The notes beneath the pieces were generated by a model. That model ran no database searches and was not told the origin of the DNA. It saw nothing but the letters and a program-made list of their open reading frames with translations. From Mycoplasma yeatsii (GTDB lineage: Bacteria > Bacillota_I > Bacilli_A > Mycoplasmatales > Mycoplasmataceae): a stretch of 64,000 nt of DNA. The stretch lies in the NCBI RefSeq assembly GCF_030815295.1, contig NZ_JAUSWP010000001.1. One strand, 5' to 3'. Both the position numbers and the translations under genes were made by a program. Every line of letters begins with the position of its first letter. The stretch's first letter is position 1. Below, piece by piece: positions 1-11,469 of the stretch.

Positions 1-2324
1 GTTTTAGCTAATTTAAGTAGAGTTTCTTTATCAGTATTTTTTTCAACTTCTACAGTACTACGAAGTTTTCCATTAACTTGAATTGCTACTACAACTGTGT
101 TTTTAACTAATTTAGATGAATCATAACTTGTTCATTGTTGAGTTGTGATACTTGAATTGTGTCCTAATTTTTCTCATAATTCTTCAGCTAAGTGAGGAGC
201 AAATAAACTTAACATTTTTACAAAACCTTCAACATAAGGTTTATATACTGTTCCTTCTTTTTCTTTATAAATTGCATTTACTAAAACCATTAACTGACTA
301 ATTGCAGTATTGAATTTTAATGAACTGATCATTTCAGTAACTTTTTTAACTACATCATTATAAACAAAATCTAAATTAGAATTGTTTGTATCTGAAAATT
401 CAACTTTATTAATCATTCTATAACAACGATTTAATCATTTTAAACTAGCGTCCAATCCATCAAAACTTCAAGGAAGAGAAGCATCTAATGGTCCCATAAA
501 CATTTCATATAATCTTAAAGCGTCCGCTCCATGTGTATCAATTACATCATCAGGATTAATTACATTACCTCATGATTTAGACATTTTTCTACCATCCGGT
601 CCTAAAATCATACCTTGGTTAAATAAGTTTTTAAACGGTTCTTTAACAGGACAAACTCCTATATCATATAAGAAATGTGTTCAGAATCTTGCATATAATA
701 AGTGACCCACAGCGTGTTCTTGTCCACCTATATAAAGATCAACAGGTAATCATTTTTCTAATCGTTTTCAAGCTTCTTCTGAATTTATATCAATTAAATC
801 ATTTGACATGTTTGTTAAAACATATGCAATGAAATATCAGCTTGATCCAGCAGATTGAGGCATAGTGTTAGTTTCTCTTCTATATTTAACACCATCCATT
901 TCAACATTAACTCATTTATCAACATTAGCTAGAGGACTTTCTCCAGTTCCTGTTGGTTTAATATATTCAGTTTGAGGTAGAGTAACTGGTAGATTGTCAT
1001 CTTCAACTAAAACTATTTCTTGGTTTTCTGTATATAAAACAGGGAATGGTTCACCATAAAAACGTTGTCTTGAGAATAATCAATCTCTTAATTTGTAATT
1101 AACTTTTCTTGTACCTAAATTATTTTCTTCTATATATTTATAAATTACTTCTAACGCTTGAATTCTATCTAATCCATCTAAGATTTCAGAGTTAATATGA
1201 ATTCCTTCACCAACAAATGCTTTAGATTCATCTTTAGCTTTAATAACAAATTTAATTGGTAGATTAAATGTAGTTGCAAAATCTCAATCTCTTTTATCAT
1301 GAGCGGGAACAGCCATAACAGCTCCAGTTCCATAATCATTTAATACATAATCACTAATTCAAATTTGAACAGGTTGATTATTAACAGGATTTATTGCATA
1401 GTTACCAACAAAAACTCCAGTTTTTGGTCTAGATTCATCTTTACGATCAATTTCAGATTTTGAAGCCGTTAATTCAATATATTTTTTAACTTCTTCTAGT
1501 TTATCATCTGTAGTTAATTTTAAAACTAATTCATTTTCAGGAGCTAAGACAATGTAACTAACTCCATAAATAGTATCAGCACGTGTTGTGAAAACTGGAA
1601 TATCAATATCATTTGATTTGAAAATAATTTCAGCACCTTCTGACTTACCTATTCAATTTTTTTGTAAATCTTTAACTGATTGAGGTCAATCTAACTCATC
1701 TAAACCTTGTAATAATTTTTCAGCATAATCAGTAATTTTTAAAACTCATTGACGCATTTTTTTCTTAGTAACAGGGTGTTCACCACGTTCACTTACCATG
1801 ATTCCATCTTTTTCTATGATTTCATCATTAGCTAATACTGTTCCTAATTCTTGACATCAATTAACTTCGATATCTCTATTTTCAGCTAAATTATTTTCAT
1901 ATAGTTTTTTAAAAATTCATTGAGTTATTTTATAGTAATTTGGATCTGCTGTGTTAACTTCTTTATCAAAATCATAACTAAATCCCATTTTTTGTAATTG
2001 AACTCTAAAGTTATCAATATTTTTTAAAGTAAATTCTCTAGGGTCATTTCCAGTTTTTAAAGCATATTGTTCAGCTGGTAAACCAAAAGCATCTCAACCA
2101 ATTGGGTGTAGTACATCATAACCTTGCATTCTTCTAAAACGTGCAAAAACATCAGTTGCAGTATAACCTTTAACGTGACCAACATGTAATCCTGCACCAC
2201 TTGGATAAGGGAACATATCTAAAATATATGATTTTTTATCTTTATTATTTGTAGTTTTATAAATATTATTATCTTTTCAGAATTTTTGTCATTTCTTTTC
2301 TATTGCTTTATGTGAAAAATCCAT
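1..2324 (-). CDS. leuS: leucyl-tRNA synthetase (3' end outside window)
   Basis: Charges tRNA-Leu with leucine in the cytoplasm. The frame is open for about 774 codons if TGA is Trp, and runs off the left edge; bacterial LeuRS is about 800-870 residues, so only the extreme C-terminus is missing. Visible class I signatures: FPYPSG followed by HVGH (the HIGH box) near residues 38-50, the editing (CP1) domain with TTRADT near 245 and GTGAVMAVPAHD near 335, and KMSKS near 578. The ATG at 2324 is preceded by AAAGGAGAG, a strong ribosome site. It is the last gene leftward; a tRNA-Ile terminator lies just upstream. Confidence 0.97.
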
Positions 2325-2436
2325 ACTTTCTCTCCTTTAATATAATATTTATTTTACAATTTCTAATTAAAAAATACATCTTTAAAGTGTGTAATATCCT
2401 GAATATTTTATTTCCTATAATAGTTAAAATTATACG

Positions 2437-2466
2437 TAAAAAAATAAAAAAACACCTTGCGGTGTT
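2437..2466 (-). terminator. intrinsic terminator of tRNA-Ile
   Basis: On the minus strand AACACC-GCAA-GGTGTT forms a 6-bp hairpin followed by a run of T (A-rich on the + strand at 2437-2452), directly downstream of the tRNA gene. Confidence 0.75.
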
Positions 2467-2480
2467 GTTTGTTTTCTTAA

Positions 2481-2557
2481 TGGTCGGAATAATTGGACTT
2501 GAACCAACGACCTCTCCGTTATCAGCGGAGTGCTCTAACCAGCTGAGCTATATTCCG
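2481..2557 (-). tRNA. tRNA-Ile(GAU)
   Basis: A 77-nt cloverleaf on the minus strand that starts CGGAATA and ends in encoded CCA. The acceptor arms CGGAATA/TATTCCG pair. The anticodon arm CTCCG-CTGATAA-CGGAG places GAT as anticodon. The T arm contains GGTTCAAGTCC. It stands alone between its own promoter (2574-2602) and terminator (2437-2466). Confidence 0.97.
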
Positions 2558-2573
2558 AAACGATACAATAGTA

Positions 2574-2602
2574 ATAATATATGTTTTTACTTATAAAATC
2601 AA
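2574..2602 (-). promoter_or_regulatory. promoter of tRNA-Ile
   Basis: On the minus strand TTGATT, a 17-bp spacer and TATTAT, ending 17 bp before the mature tRNA 5' end. Good sigma-A match and ideal spacing. Confidence 0.65.
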
Positions 2603-2654
2603 TATAATTTATAAATTTTTTTTAATTTTGTGCTTCTATAATTTTGAAATAAAA

Positions 2655-2676
2655 AATCAACACATATGTGTTGATT
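2655..2676 (-). terminator. terminator of rplM-rpsI
   Basis: Perfect 22-bp palindrome (arms AATCAACACAT) just after the rpsI stop, followed on the minus strand by T6. Confidence 0.8.
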
Positions 2677-2684
2677 CATACATA

Positions 2685-3080
2685 TTAACGTTTTGAGAAT
2701 TGAGGTGCTCTACGTGCTCCACGTAATCCATATTTTTTACGTTCTTTAATGCGTGCATCACGAGTTAATAATCCTTCATTTCTTAAAGCTTTTCTGTAAT
2801 CTTCACTAGCTTGTAATAAAGCTCTAGCAATTCCTAATCTAGTTGCTCCAGCTTGTCCAGTGAATCCTCCACCAATAACTTTAACAGTGATGTCAAAGTC
2901 TTTTAAAGTTCCAGTAGCTACTAATGGTTGTTCTAAGTCTTGCACTAATGTTGCGTATGGGAAAAACTCTAAAGCAGGTTTTCCATTAACAATAACATTA
3001 CCTGTTCCTGGAGTTAAGATAACTTGAGCAATTGAAGATTTTCTTCTTCCAGTTCCTCTATAAATAACTTTGTTGTTCAT
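2685..3080 (-). CDS. rpsI: 30S ribosomal protein S9
   Basis: 131 residues, the normal length. The C-terminal tail ends RRAPQFSKR, the conserved S9 extension that reaches the P-site tRNA; the start MNNKVIYRGTGRRKSS and GGGFTGQAGATRLGIARAL are typical. Its ATG overlaps the rplM stop by one base (TAATG), so the pair is translationally coupled and shares the promoter at 3596-3624 and the terminator at 2655-2676. Confidence 0.98.
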   Translation of the reverse strand: MNNKVIYRGTGRRKSSIAQVILTPGTGNVIVNGKPALEFFPYATLVQDLEQPLVATGTLKDFDITVKVIGGGFTGQAGATRLGIARALLQASEDYRKALRNEGLLTRDARIKERKKYGLRGARRAPQFSKR

Positions 3081-3535
3081 TATCTAGTTTCTCCTTTTTT
3101 AGTTTGAATGTTTAAAACTTCAGGTTTTTGTGCAGCATATGGGTGTTCTGAACCTTCAAATACGTGTAACGCTCTGTATTGGTTAGCACCTTGAACATTT
3201 TTAGGTAACATTAGTCTGATAGCTCTTTCAAGAATTTTAGTTGCGTCTAATTCTCTTTGAACTGCTACTGTTCTTCTTCTTAATCCACCTGGATGCATTG
3301 AGTGGTGGTAGTAAACTTTGTTAGATTCTTTTTTACCAGAAAAGATTGCTTTTTCAGCGTTAATAATAATAACGTGATCTCCGTTATTGATGTGTGGAGT
3401 AAAGTCAACTTTGTGTTTTCCTCTTAAAACAAGAGCAACTTGAGTTGCTAATCTACCCACAGTTTGTCCTTCTGCATCAACGATATATCATTTTTTGTTA
3501 ATATCTTTTGCAGAAATTAATGTAGTTTGTTTCAT
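3080..3535 (-). CDS. rplM: 50S ribosomal protein L13
   Basis: 151 residues, normal for L13. The first 25 codons include one TGA (Trp) in KKWYIVDAEGQTVGRLAT; the motif GRLATQVALVLRGK and the region HPGGLRRRTV identify the family. I place the start at ATG 3535, with AAAGGAAA upstream. First gene of the rplM-rpsI operon. The short leader between the promoter and the start contains GACCCCGGACAAGTC and may fold, but I could not match it to a known L13 leader. Confidence 0.97.
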
Positions 3536-3595
3536 ATTTGCTATTTTCCTTTACTTGACTTGTCCGGGGTCTATAAAGTGTCGTAAGCAATTTAT

Positions 3596-3624
3596 ATTAT
3601 AATAAAACTTTTTATAATTATCAA
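3596..3624 (-). promoter_or_regulatory. promoter of rplM-rpsI
   Basis: TTGATA at 3619-3624, a 17-bp spacer, and TATAAT at 3596-3601, read on the minus strand. It begins one base after the stop codon of the upstream permease gene. Near-consensus sigma-A promoter, leaving a leader of about 55 nt. Confidence 0.85.
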
Positions 3625-6600
3625 TTAAATATTTACATCTTTTAAAGTTAGAGTTGCATCAGTTTTAGATATTGAATTAAATCCAACAGCTATTGTAATT
3701 ATATAAATACCAATAACTCCTAAAGCTACAGCAAAAGGTAATCAAATAGGAAACGCCAACGGTAAAACAACTATGTGATAAATACTTTTTATAATTGTTG
3801 AAAATATAAATCATCCACTAGTAAATCCAATTAAAAACATTGAAGCTATCACAATAAAATACATTCCTAATATATTTAAAGCAATATATGAATTAGAATA
3901 TCCTAATACTTTTAATGTTGATATAAATCTATTATTATCTGAAATAATAACTGAAGTTGTTAATAAAATAATTACAAATGATATTGATAAAATAGCAACA
4001 ATACCAAGTGCTAGTAATAATATGATTAATGCTGAAATTTGTTTTAAAATAGCTTGTGATATTTTAATTGGAACTATTAAATTAATTGACCCTTGACCAA
4101 TTCCATCATACACTTGATGATCTTTAACATGAACTCCATTTAATGTAACCGGATTATAATCACCTGTTTTCGAATAAGTTGAAACTGATTTACTTAAATC
4201 ACCAATATCATCTTTTAATGAATATTTATAGTTAAAAATAGGAAATGTATTAGCAAAGATTTTTAAAATATTTTGTGCAGCTTCTTTTTGTTTATCATTT
4301 TTATTTTCTTTAATTAATTTATTTACAAAATCTTGATAACTATAATTTTGTAATGAATCATTGCCAGTTAAGTTTAATCCAGTATTTATTTGATCAACAG
4401 TATAACCCTGTTTATCAAATACTTTATTTCATTGTTTTTTAAAAAGTAATTCTCATCAAACTTCTTTATTTTGTTTATAGTTTAAAATTTCTTGAGCATC
4501 ATCTTCTTTAATTCAAGCAGCACCTTGACCATAACCATCGTGAACTCCAACAACTTTGAATTTATGTTGTTTATTTATTTTGTTTACACGTGTATTACCT
4601 TGTAAAAATTCTTTATAAAATGGATTTGGATCAAGTGATTTGTCTTTTTCATCTCATGGAACAGGAATACCATTTGTTAAAGCCTCATCATTATTGTTAA
4701 AAGGGTTTTTAACAGATATTGCTGCTGTTGATATATCACTTCTTTGAATAAAGTCATTTGGTTTTGAATCAAATTCATTTTTTCAATCAGAAGTGTTATA
4801 TGGTTTTATGTTATTATTTTTTATTTTTTGTAATTCATTTTGTAATACATTTAAGTCAATTTCATCACCTTTATATAAGTTCAATCTTTTTGAAATGGTT
4901 TGATTTATTATGATTGAATTTTTTTCAGTATTATAAAGTTTTGAAATTAGATCATTTTTATTAGTATCAAATAAATTAATAAATTTGTTATTATTTTTTA
5001 TTCCATAAATTTTGAAATTATGTTTTTTATCTAATGTTTCAACATTTAATAAAGTTCCTAATTGTTCTTTATCTTTTGTAAATGGAATTAGATTGAATCC
5101 TAGTGTGTATTGTTGATTATTATCATAAGTAATTTTTAAATTTTGTCTTACAAAATAAGGTGCTCTAGAATAAGCAGCTTGAACTATACCTTGTTCCATT
5201 CTATTTTTAAATAATACCGTTCATCAAACTCCTAGTTTTGCAACAAGATCTAATAATTTATTTTTATCGGTTAAATCATCTTTAAAATCATTTTCACTTA
5301 ATTTTAAAATATTATCTTCTACTGAATCATCTTTATTTCAAATTCCATCTATTATATGATATTTACCCATTTTTGAATTTGATGAAGATAATTTAAAGTT
5401 ATTGATATGGTCTTTAATCACTTCTGTTTGTAATTGTTCTGCAATAGGTGCACTAACTACTGATTCATCTGAAAAATTTAATAAAGCTTGCTGTTTTTTA
5501 TCTATTGAATTAAATTTTTCAATTCTTTTTTCTTCGTCTAAATTAATATCAAATTGTTCATTATCATTTAAGTAATAATCTCTATTAATTGATAATGCAA
5601 TACTATCTAAATAAATTGAATAAAAACGTTGTAAATGTTTAAATTGATTCAATAAAGTTTTGAAATCATCTTTTTCATCAACTAATAATTCTGATGTTAA
5701 ATTTTTATAATCAAATCAGTTATTTAAAACTGCATTAGCAAAAAATGGTTCAGTTTCGGATAATGATAATTTTGCTAGTTGTCTGAAATAACCTGTTGAT
5801 ATTGATGTATCTTGAGCTTGTAACATTCTTATATTTGAAACACCTAAACTGTAGGGTTCTGCATCACCTGAATTGTTTATATTCGGGATTACTAAATTAT
5901 AATATGAACTACCATAAGTTTGATTTAAATAATCTTTTATTATTTGTTCTATATCATAAGAATTATCTTTAACAGGTAGAGAAGTTGAAGCGAAACTATC
6001 TTCACTTTTTTTAATAACTTTATATTCGTCATAATCATTTTCAGGATTAAATGCTCTAGAAAATGAAAATGGATTATTATAACTTGGTTCAGAATATTCA
6101 ACTACTTGTTTATAGTTAATTCCATTATATGTATATGCTTGATTTCTTTTTAATAAATAAGGAGCAGAAAAAGAAATTGTAAACATAATAGTAGATAATA
6201 AAACAACAAATCCAACACCAAACATTTTAGGTCCAGCATCAATTAATAAAGCTGTTCTCATTTTTTTATTAAATGATTTATTTTCAACATTCTTTTTAAC
6301 CATCATCGATCATTTAGATAGTTTTTTAGTTCGTTGAGCATAAATTAAATTTAATGCTCCAGTTTTCATAATTAAATATGCAATTAAAAATGATATAGCT
6401 GTAATTAATATTCAAATGAAAATAAATGCAAATAGAAATCCAATTCAGTCAAATGAAGCAACTCCATAAGATAATGTGAAATAAGATTGTAACTTATTTA
6501 AAATTACAATAGAAACTCCAACTGCAACGACATATCCAATAATTCCACCAACAAATGAAGTTATTAAAGGGGTGACAACATAATTAAATACTATTTGTTG

Positions 6601-7833
6601 TTTTTTATATCCTAACGCTCTCATTGTTCCAATTTGAGAACGAGAATTTTCTATTTGTTTTTTAGTCATTAAACTTGTTGTATATAAAACAACACACAAT
6701 ATAGAAAATAATAGTATTGACGAAGTGATGTTATATATTCTAATTGTTTTATTAATTAATGATGTTCTTTTATTAAAGATATAATTCTTATCACCAATTT
6801 CATAAAAGAATGTTTTATCTGTATTATTTTTAATTAATTGTTTAAAAGTATTATTTAAAAAATTTAGTTTTTCTTTATCTATAAAATCATTTATTCTTAT
6901 TGAATAAAATGATTCAATTTCACTATCCGATCCTACAACTAATTTACCAATTGTTTCATCATAATTATAAAAACTATTATTCTGTTTAATTAAACCAAAT
7001 TGGAATGGATCAACATAAATTAATCCTTGAGTATTTCTGTTAGAAATTGGTGAATGTTGATTAATTATAGGAGCAATAAAATCAGCTGATTCACCAAATC
7101 CAACAACTTGAAATCAAGAATAAGTTCCAGCATATTTTAATTGATAGATTCCATTTTTATCATCTAGTCCTTGTTGTTTTATTAATTCAATATCTCTATG
7201 TTGTTCAGCATTTGTATTAGCATTTTTATTTGAACTAACTAGTAATTGATCACCTAATTTATCTTTTTGAATTCTAATTATATCTTTTATTTTTATGTTG
7301 TGTTTTTGAGCATAAATCGGATCTAAAACAACTTGATTAATAGAGTTAATATTATTTCCTTGTGAAATTACAAGTTTATCAACTTGATTAGTTTTTGATG
7401 AAGTTTTTGCTATTGCTTTTAATGTTTGTAAATTATTATTTGAATAAACCTGACTAAATTCTCTTGCTTCAGTTCTAGATCATTCAAAACTTTGATTATA
7501 TTTATCTTTATATTTAATATTTAATTGATCTATTCAATATTGTTGAGCTTCAACTAAATTATTAGGGACATTTTCTTGGTTATTTTCAACACTATCTTTA
7601 GGGTTTAATTTTAAAACTATATTATGTTGATTTGAATTAGAAACTAAAGAATCATATCTATTTAAAACATTGCTATCAATTGAAGAAATTAATGACATAA
7701 CAAGAGCCATTAAAGACACTAAAATAGTCAATCCAAATAATTGAGCTTTATTTTTAAAAGAGTTTTTAAAAGAGTTTTTAAGCATCAAGAAAAATCAATT
7801 GCGAGATGAATATTTATTTTTTAATTTTTGCAT
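3625..7833 (-). CDS. large FtsX/MacB-type ABC transporter permease
   Basis: 1402 residues in one frame once TGA is read as Trp. One membrane segment lies near residue 28-48, followed by a long extracytoplasmic domain. A first FtsX block near 370-520 contains the TMRALGYKKQQI motif typical of FtsX-family permeases, then come another membrane segment and a second large outer domain. A C-terminal FtsX block near 1240-1390 holds STLKVLGYSNSYI. This twin FtsX layout is typical of large mycoplasma permeases of unknown cargo. No ABC ATPase is adjacent, so the partner is probably encoded elsewhere. ATG 7833 has AGAAAGGAAGAAAGG upstream. The gene follows the small membrane protein at 7858-8574 by 24 bp and is probably cotranscribed with it. 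Confidence 0.85.
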
Positions 7834-7857
7834 ACCTTTCTTCCTTTCTATTTTAAA

Positions 7858-8574
7858 TTAGAAAGAAATTATAGGCGGAGTTGTTTGTTTTTTAACTTGT
7901 TTTAATTCTAGATATTTAAAGTAACTAATTTTTAATAAGAATATATCTAAATTAGCTTTAATTTTAAAATTATCTGATATCTTGACATCATCTAAACTAG
8001 ATTCTTCAGTTTCATCATCTACTTGTTTTTTAATTTTAATAAAATCTAAATTTATAAATAAATTTTTCTCATACTTAATAATTATTTTTTTAGTTTTAAT
8101 TAATATGAAAATAGAAACTAAAAACAATAGCATAATAGCTAGTAAAATAGAGTTTAATGATATTTGTAATATTAATAAATTTCTTGCAAACTCGTTTTCA
8201 ACGTTAAAAGGTAATGTTATTTTTTTATAGTGAAAAAGATTAACTAATTTAAATACTTTAGCTGAATCTATAATTTGAAAAATACTAATAGCTAAAATTA
8301 TAAAAATACTAATAATTTTTAATAAGTTTATATTTAATGTATATTGTTTAATTTCTTTAAAAATAGTTTTTTTATCTAGTTTGAAATTTAATGATTTAAT
8401 TAATTTAATAGTTCTGGTGAATATAGTTATACTTAAAATAATATAGATAAAAACAAATATAATATTTTCAAATAAACTGAAATTATAAAAACCTAAAAAA
8501 GGCTTTAAAAAAGAAGTAAAAGTCAATAGGAAAATAAAACAAAGAATGTTTATAAAATTATCTTTATTTTTCAT
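7858..8574 (-). CDS. predicted four-helix membrane protein, function unknown
   Basis: 238 residues, Lys/Ile/Phe-rich. Hydrophobic segments lie near residues 8-28, 35-52, 84-102 and 138-158. The C-terminal tail is charged and cytoplasmic-like (KKQVDDETEESSLDDVK near 180-197). No family recognised. The ATG is preceded by AGGAGGT, the best ribosome site in this part of the window. It sits directly upstream of the large permease in the same orientation, so it may be an accessory of that transporter; this is inference from position only. Confidence 0.7.
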   Translation of the reverse strand: MKNKDNFINILCFIFLLTFTSFLKPFLGFYNFSLFENIIFVFIYIILSITIFTRTIKLIKSLNFKLDKKTIFKEIKQYTLNINLLKIISIFIILAISIFQIIDSAKVFKLVNLFHYKKITLPFNVENEFARNLLILQISLNSILLAIMLLFLVSIFILIKTKKIIIKYEKNLFINLDFIKIKKQVDDETEESSLDDVKISDNFKIKANLDIFLLKISYFKYLELKQVKKQTTPPIISF

Positions 8575-8621
8575 TGTTTTACCTCCTAGTAATTAATAGA
8601 TTAATTATATCAAATAACAAA

Positions 8622-8646
8622 AATCGTGCTGTTTATTAGCACGATT
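8622..8646 (-). terminator. terminator hairpin after the RNA candidate
   Basis: Arms AATCGTGCT/AGCACGATT (9 bp) with a 7-nt loop, followed on the minus strand by TTTGTTATTTG. It ends transcripts coming from truA or from the RNA at 8647-8774, or acts as a switchable terminator in front of the membrane-protein gene. Confidence 0.7.
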
Positions 8647-8774
8647 GTGTAGTGAAAGTGATTAATTAAATATAGATTTTTCAACTTCCTTCTTGGTATA
8701 TGCAAAAGTTGACCAATTTATAAATATATCAATCTAAAAGTGACATTGTTTTAAATTTATTTTTATCACTACAC
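8647..8774 (-). ncRNA. candidate structured RNA (small RNA or riboswitch-like leader)
   Basis: No reading frame lies between truA and 8574, yet nested complementary arms occur. GTGTAGTGA (minus, 8766-8774) pairs with TCACTACAC (8647-8655) as a 9-bp closing stem. TAGATT/AATCTA pairs 8731-8736 with 8673-8678, and TCAACTT/AAGTTGA pairs 8706-8712 with 8681-8687. A competing ACCAA/TTGGT pair (8712-8716 with 8693-8697) could form a pseudoknot or a switch. The closing stem abuts the terminator at 8622-8646. Such nesting fits either a free ~130-nt RNA or an aptamer plus expression platform controlling the membrane protein/permease pair. No known family recognised. Confidence 0.45.
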
Positions 8775-8793
8775 TTTTATTCTAATATATTTA

Positions 8794-9543
8794 TTAATTA
8801 AATTGGATTTTTTCTAACACTAAACCTTTTGCTTCTGCTATAAAAGGATTTTTATTGCCATTTCCTTTTAGCATTTCTTTTATTTGTTCAACTGTTACTT
8901 TTTTATTTAAATAACAATTTAAAGCATTAGCTACAATCATTCTAATTTGATATCTAATAAAACCGTATGCTTTAAATTGAATTTGAACTCTATTTTCTTT
9001 ATTTCTAAAAACTTTTATTGATTCAATCGTTCTTTTAGTATTTATGTTTTCTAGTTCATCATCTTTTAATCCTGAAAATAATTTAAACTCATGTTCACCA
9101 ACAAATAAATCAAATATTTGTTGTAGTTTATTAATGTCAATTTGACCGTGTTTTCAATAATATTCAAATCTTTGTTTGAATATATCAAATTCAGAATCAT
9201 TTATATAATAACTATAAGTTTTTTGTTTTACTTCTCTTAAATTAAAAGAAGGGTCAACAAAACTAGCATCAAGTATTTGAACGTCACTAGGTAATGCTTT
9301 GTTTAAAGCTTTAATAAAAACTTCTAACATAGGTTTAAAATGAATAACAAGTAAAACTTTTTGATCTAAAGCATGCACTCCAGAGTCAGTTTTACTTGTT
9401 CCAATTGTTTTGAAATTTTTATTTTTTGTAACTCTTTTTACTGCGCTTTCTAAAACATCTTGAATAGCAACAGCATTGTTTTGATGAATTCAACCATGAT
9501 AATTAGAACCATCATAACATAAAGTTAATAAAATTCCGTACAT
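8794..9543 (-). CDS. truA: tRNA pseudouridine synthase A
   Basis: Converts uridines 38-40 of tRNA anticodon arms to pseudouridine. 249 residues, normal for TruA. The catalytic Asp lies in SKTDSGVHA near residue 50, and the C-terminal half has KAYGFIRYQIRMIV. The start MYGILLTLCYDGSNYHGW overlaps the ecfT end region (ecfT stop 9545-9547, truA start 9543), with GGGCG as the only weak ribosome site, so translation is probably coupled to ecfT. The EcfA1-EcfA2-EcfT-TruA order is common in Firmicutes and Mollicutes. Confidence 0.95.
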
Positions 9544-9544
9544 A

Positions 9545-10543
9545 TTAACGCCCTATTAATGAATCAATATGAGCAATGTGTCAATTTGCAAATACTACAG
9601 GACTAGATGCATAAACTATCATAAATGTTGCAAACGCTATACCTATTGTAAAAATTGCAATATCAATTCAGTTTAGTTTAAATTGAATAAATCTAGTTCT
9701 TCTTGCATTTGGATCATAACCTCTAGCATCCATTGCATAAGCTAAATCTTCAGCTTTTTGGAATGATGAAACTAATAAAGGGATGATTAATGATGTTAAA
9801 CTTTTTACTTTATCTTTAAACTTACCATTTTTAATATCAATACCACGACTAGATTGAGCTTTCATAATTCTTCCTGCTTCATCAATTAAAGTAGGAATCA
9901 TACGTAGTGCAATAGAGATAATCATAGATAAAATATAAACTGGTAATTTAATAATTTTTAAAGGTGATAATAAATCTTCAATTGCTAGTGTTAATTGTAG
10001 TGATGGAGTAGTTCCTGTTAAAACACAAGTTAATGTAATCATTAAATAAATTCTGAATGCCATAACAATTGCACTATATAAAGCTTTTTCACTAAATCAG
10101 AATATTTTTCAGTTAAAGAAGAAACCAATGGGATCAACATTTAACCTAGCACTAGCAACACCTTCTGCTGATAATCTTCCACTTCTAAAAGTTGAAGTTA
10201 CAAATCAAAGAAACCCTGATGGTAAACTGTTTTTGTGATCGTTATAGTACTCAGTTATTTTAGTGATATCGCTTTGCGACGGATGAATGAAAAAGAAATT
10301 CATAATTAAAATAATTGTAAAAATAAATGAGACAGGAACTAATAATCTAACTAGTAAATTTAAATTTAGTTTTGATAAGAAAAATAAAGTTAAAATTCCT
10401 ACTCCAATGATTAAATAACCAGTAAATTTAATCGGAAAGAAAATAGATACGATTAAAAAGATAACCATAAACATTTTAAGTCTTGGATCCATTTTATGAA
10501 TCAAAGAATTTTTTGGAATATATCTACCAAATGATATCCTCAT
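9545..10543 (-). CDS. ecfT: ECF transporter transmembrane coupling protein EcfT
   Basis: 332 residues, somewhat longer than the usual ~265. It links substrate-binding S components to the two ATPases of energy-coupling-factor vitamin/metal transporters. It has several membrane helices and the two cytoplasmic coupling motifs: KAQSSRGID near 240 and DARGYDPNARRT near 280 (Ala-Arg-Gly type). ATG 10543 lies five bases from the ecfA2 stop. The extra length is an insertion between helices (ITEYYNDHKNSL, near 95-150). No S component is encoded nearby. Confidence 0.93.
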
Positions 10544-10548
10544 ATTAT

Positions 10549-11469
10549 CTACTTCCCTTCTACTTTTTTCAATTTAGCTAATTCAATAGCGAAATCTTCA
10601 ATTGTTCTAATTTCTTTATTTAGTAAGTTAATTTTTTTATCTTTTAACTTGTACATTAATTGGTAAAGTTTTGGTGGATCAATTTCAATTTTCTTTAGAA
10701 GTTCTATATTTGAAAAGATTTCAAAAGGTGTTCCAATGTCAATAACTTTTCCGTTATGCATAACAATTACTTCATCTGCAATTCTTAAAACATGATCCAT
10801 GTTATGAGTAACCATAATAATACGTTTATTGAATTCTTTATTTAATCTTTCAAATAAATTCATGAAGTCTTCTTCACCTTTTGGATCTAATCCTCCAGTA
10901 GGTTCATCTAAAACTAATGTGCTTCCATCCATTGCTACAATTCCAGCAACAGCAACACGTCGTTTTTGTCCTCCTGATAATTCAAAAGGTGAACGTTCAG
11001 CATATTCAGTTGGTAGTTCAACTAATTTTAATAAGTCAGGAATTCTTTTATAAACTTCTTCTTTATTTTCACCTAAATGAACAGGACCAAAAGCGATATC
11101 TTTTTTAACTGTTTCTTGGAATAATTGATATTCAGGGAATTGGAAAACTAAACCAATTTCTTTTCTTAATTTTTTAACTTCTTTAATTTTTTTAATTTTT
11201 GCAGGAATTGGATAATCTCCAACTAATGTTTGACCAGTTTCAGTAACAATTAATCCATTAGTTAACTGAATCATAGTAGATTTTCCACTACCTGTTGTTC
11301 CTATAACACAAGTTATTTTGTTTTTTTTGAATGTTAAATTTGTATTTTCTAAAGCTTTATGTTCGAATGGTGTTCCTTTTGCATAAGTGTAAGAAACATT
11401 TTCTAAAACAATATCTTTACTAAAATCAAAATTTTGTTCATCTACTTTTTTCTTTTTTAAACTTCACAT
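10549..11469 (-). CDS. ecfA2: ECF transporter ATPase EcfA2
   Basis: 306 residues. Walker A GTTGSGKST near 60, Q-loop FQFPEYQLF, signature LSGGQKRRVAVAG near 165, Walker B STLVLDEPTGGLDP, switch His in VTHNMDHV. I choose ATG 11469, which lies inside the end of ecfA1 (13-bp overlap) and has GGTGAAAGAAAT upstream. This start restores the N-terminal strand IVLENVSYTYAKG that any later start would lose. It pairs with EcfA1 as the heterodimeric motor for EcfT. Confidence 0.95.

Noticed and set aside
8676..8720. SRP (4.5S) RNA-like GAAGGAAG segment in the RNA candidate
   Set aside because: GGTCA and GAAGGAAG occur in the right order, but the spacing is wrong and the CAG of SRP domain IV is missing.
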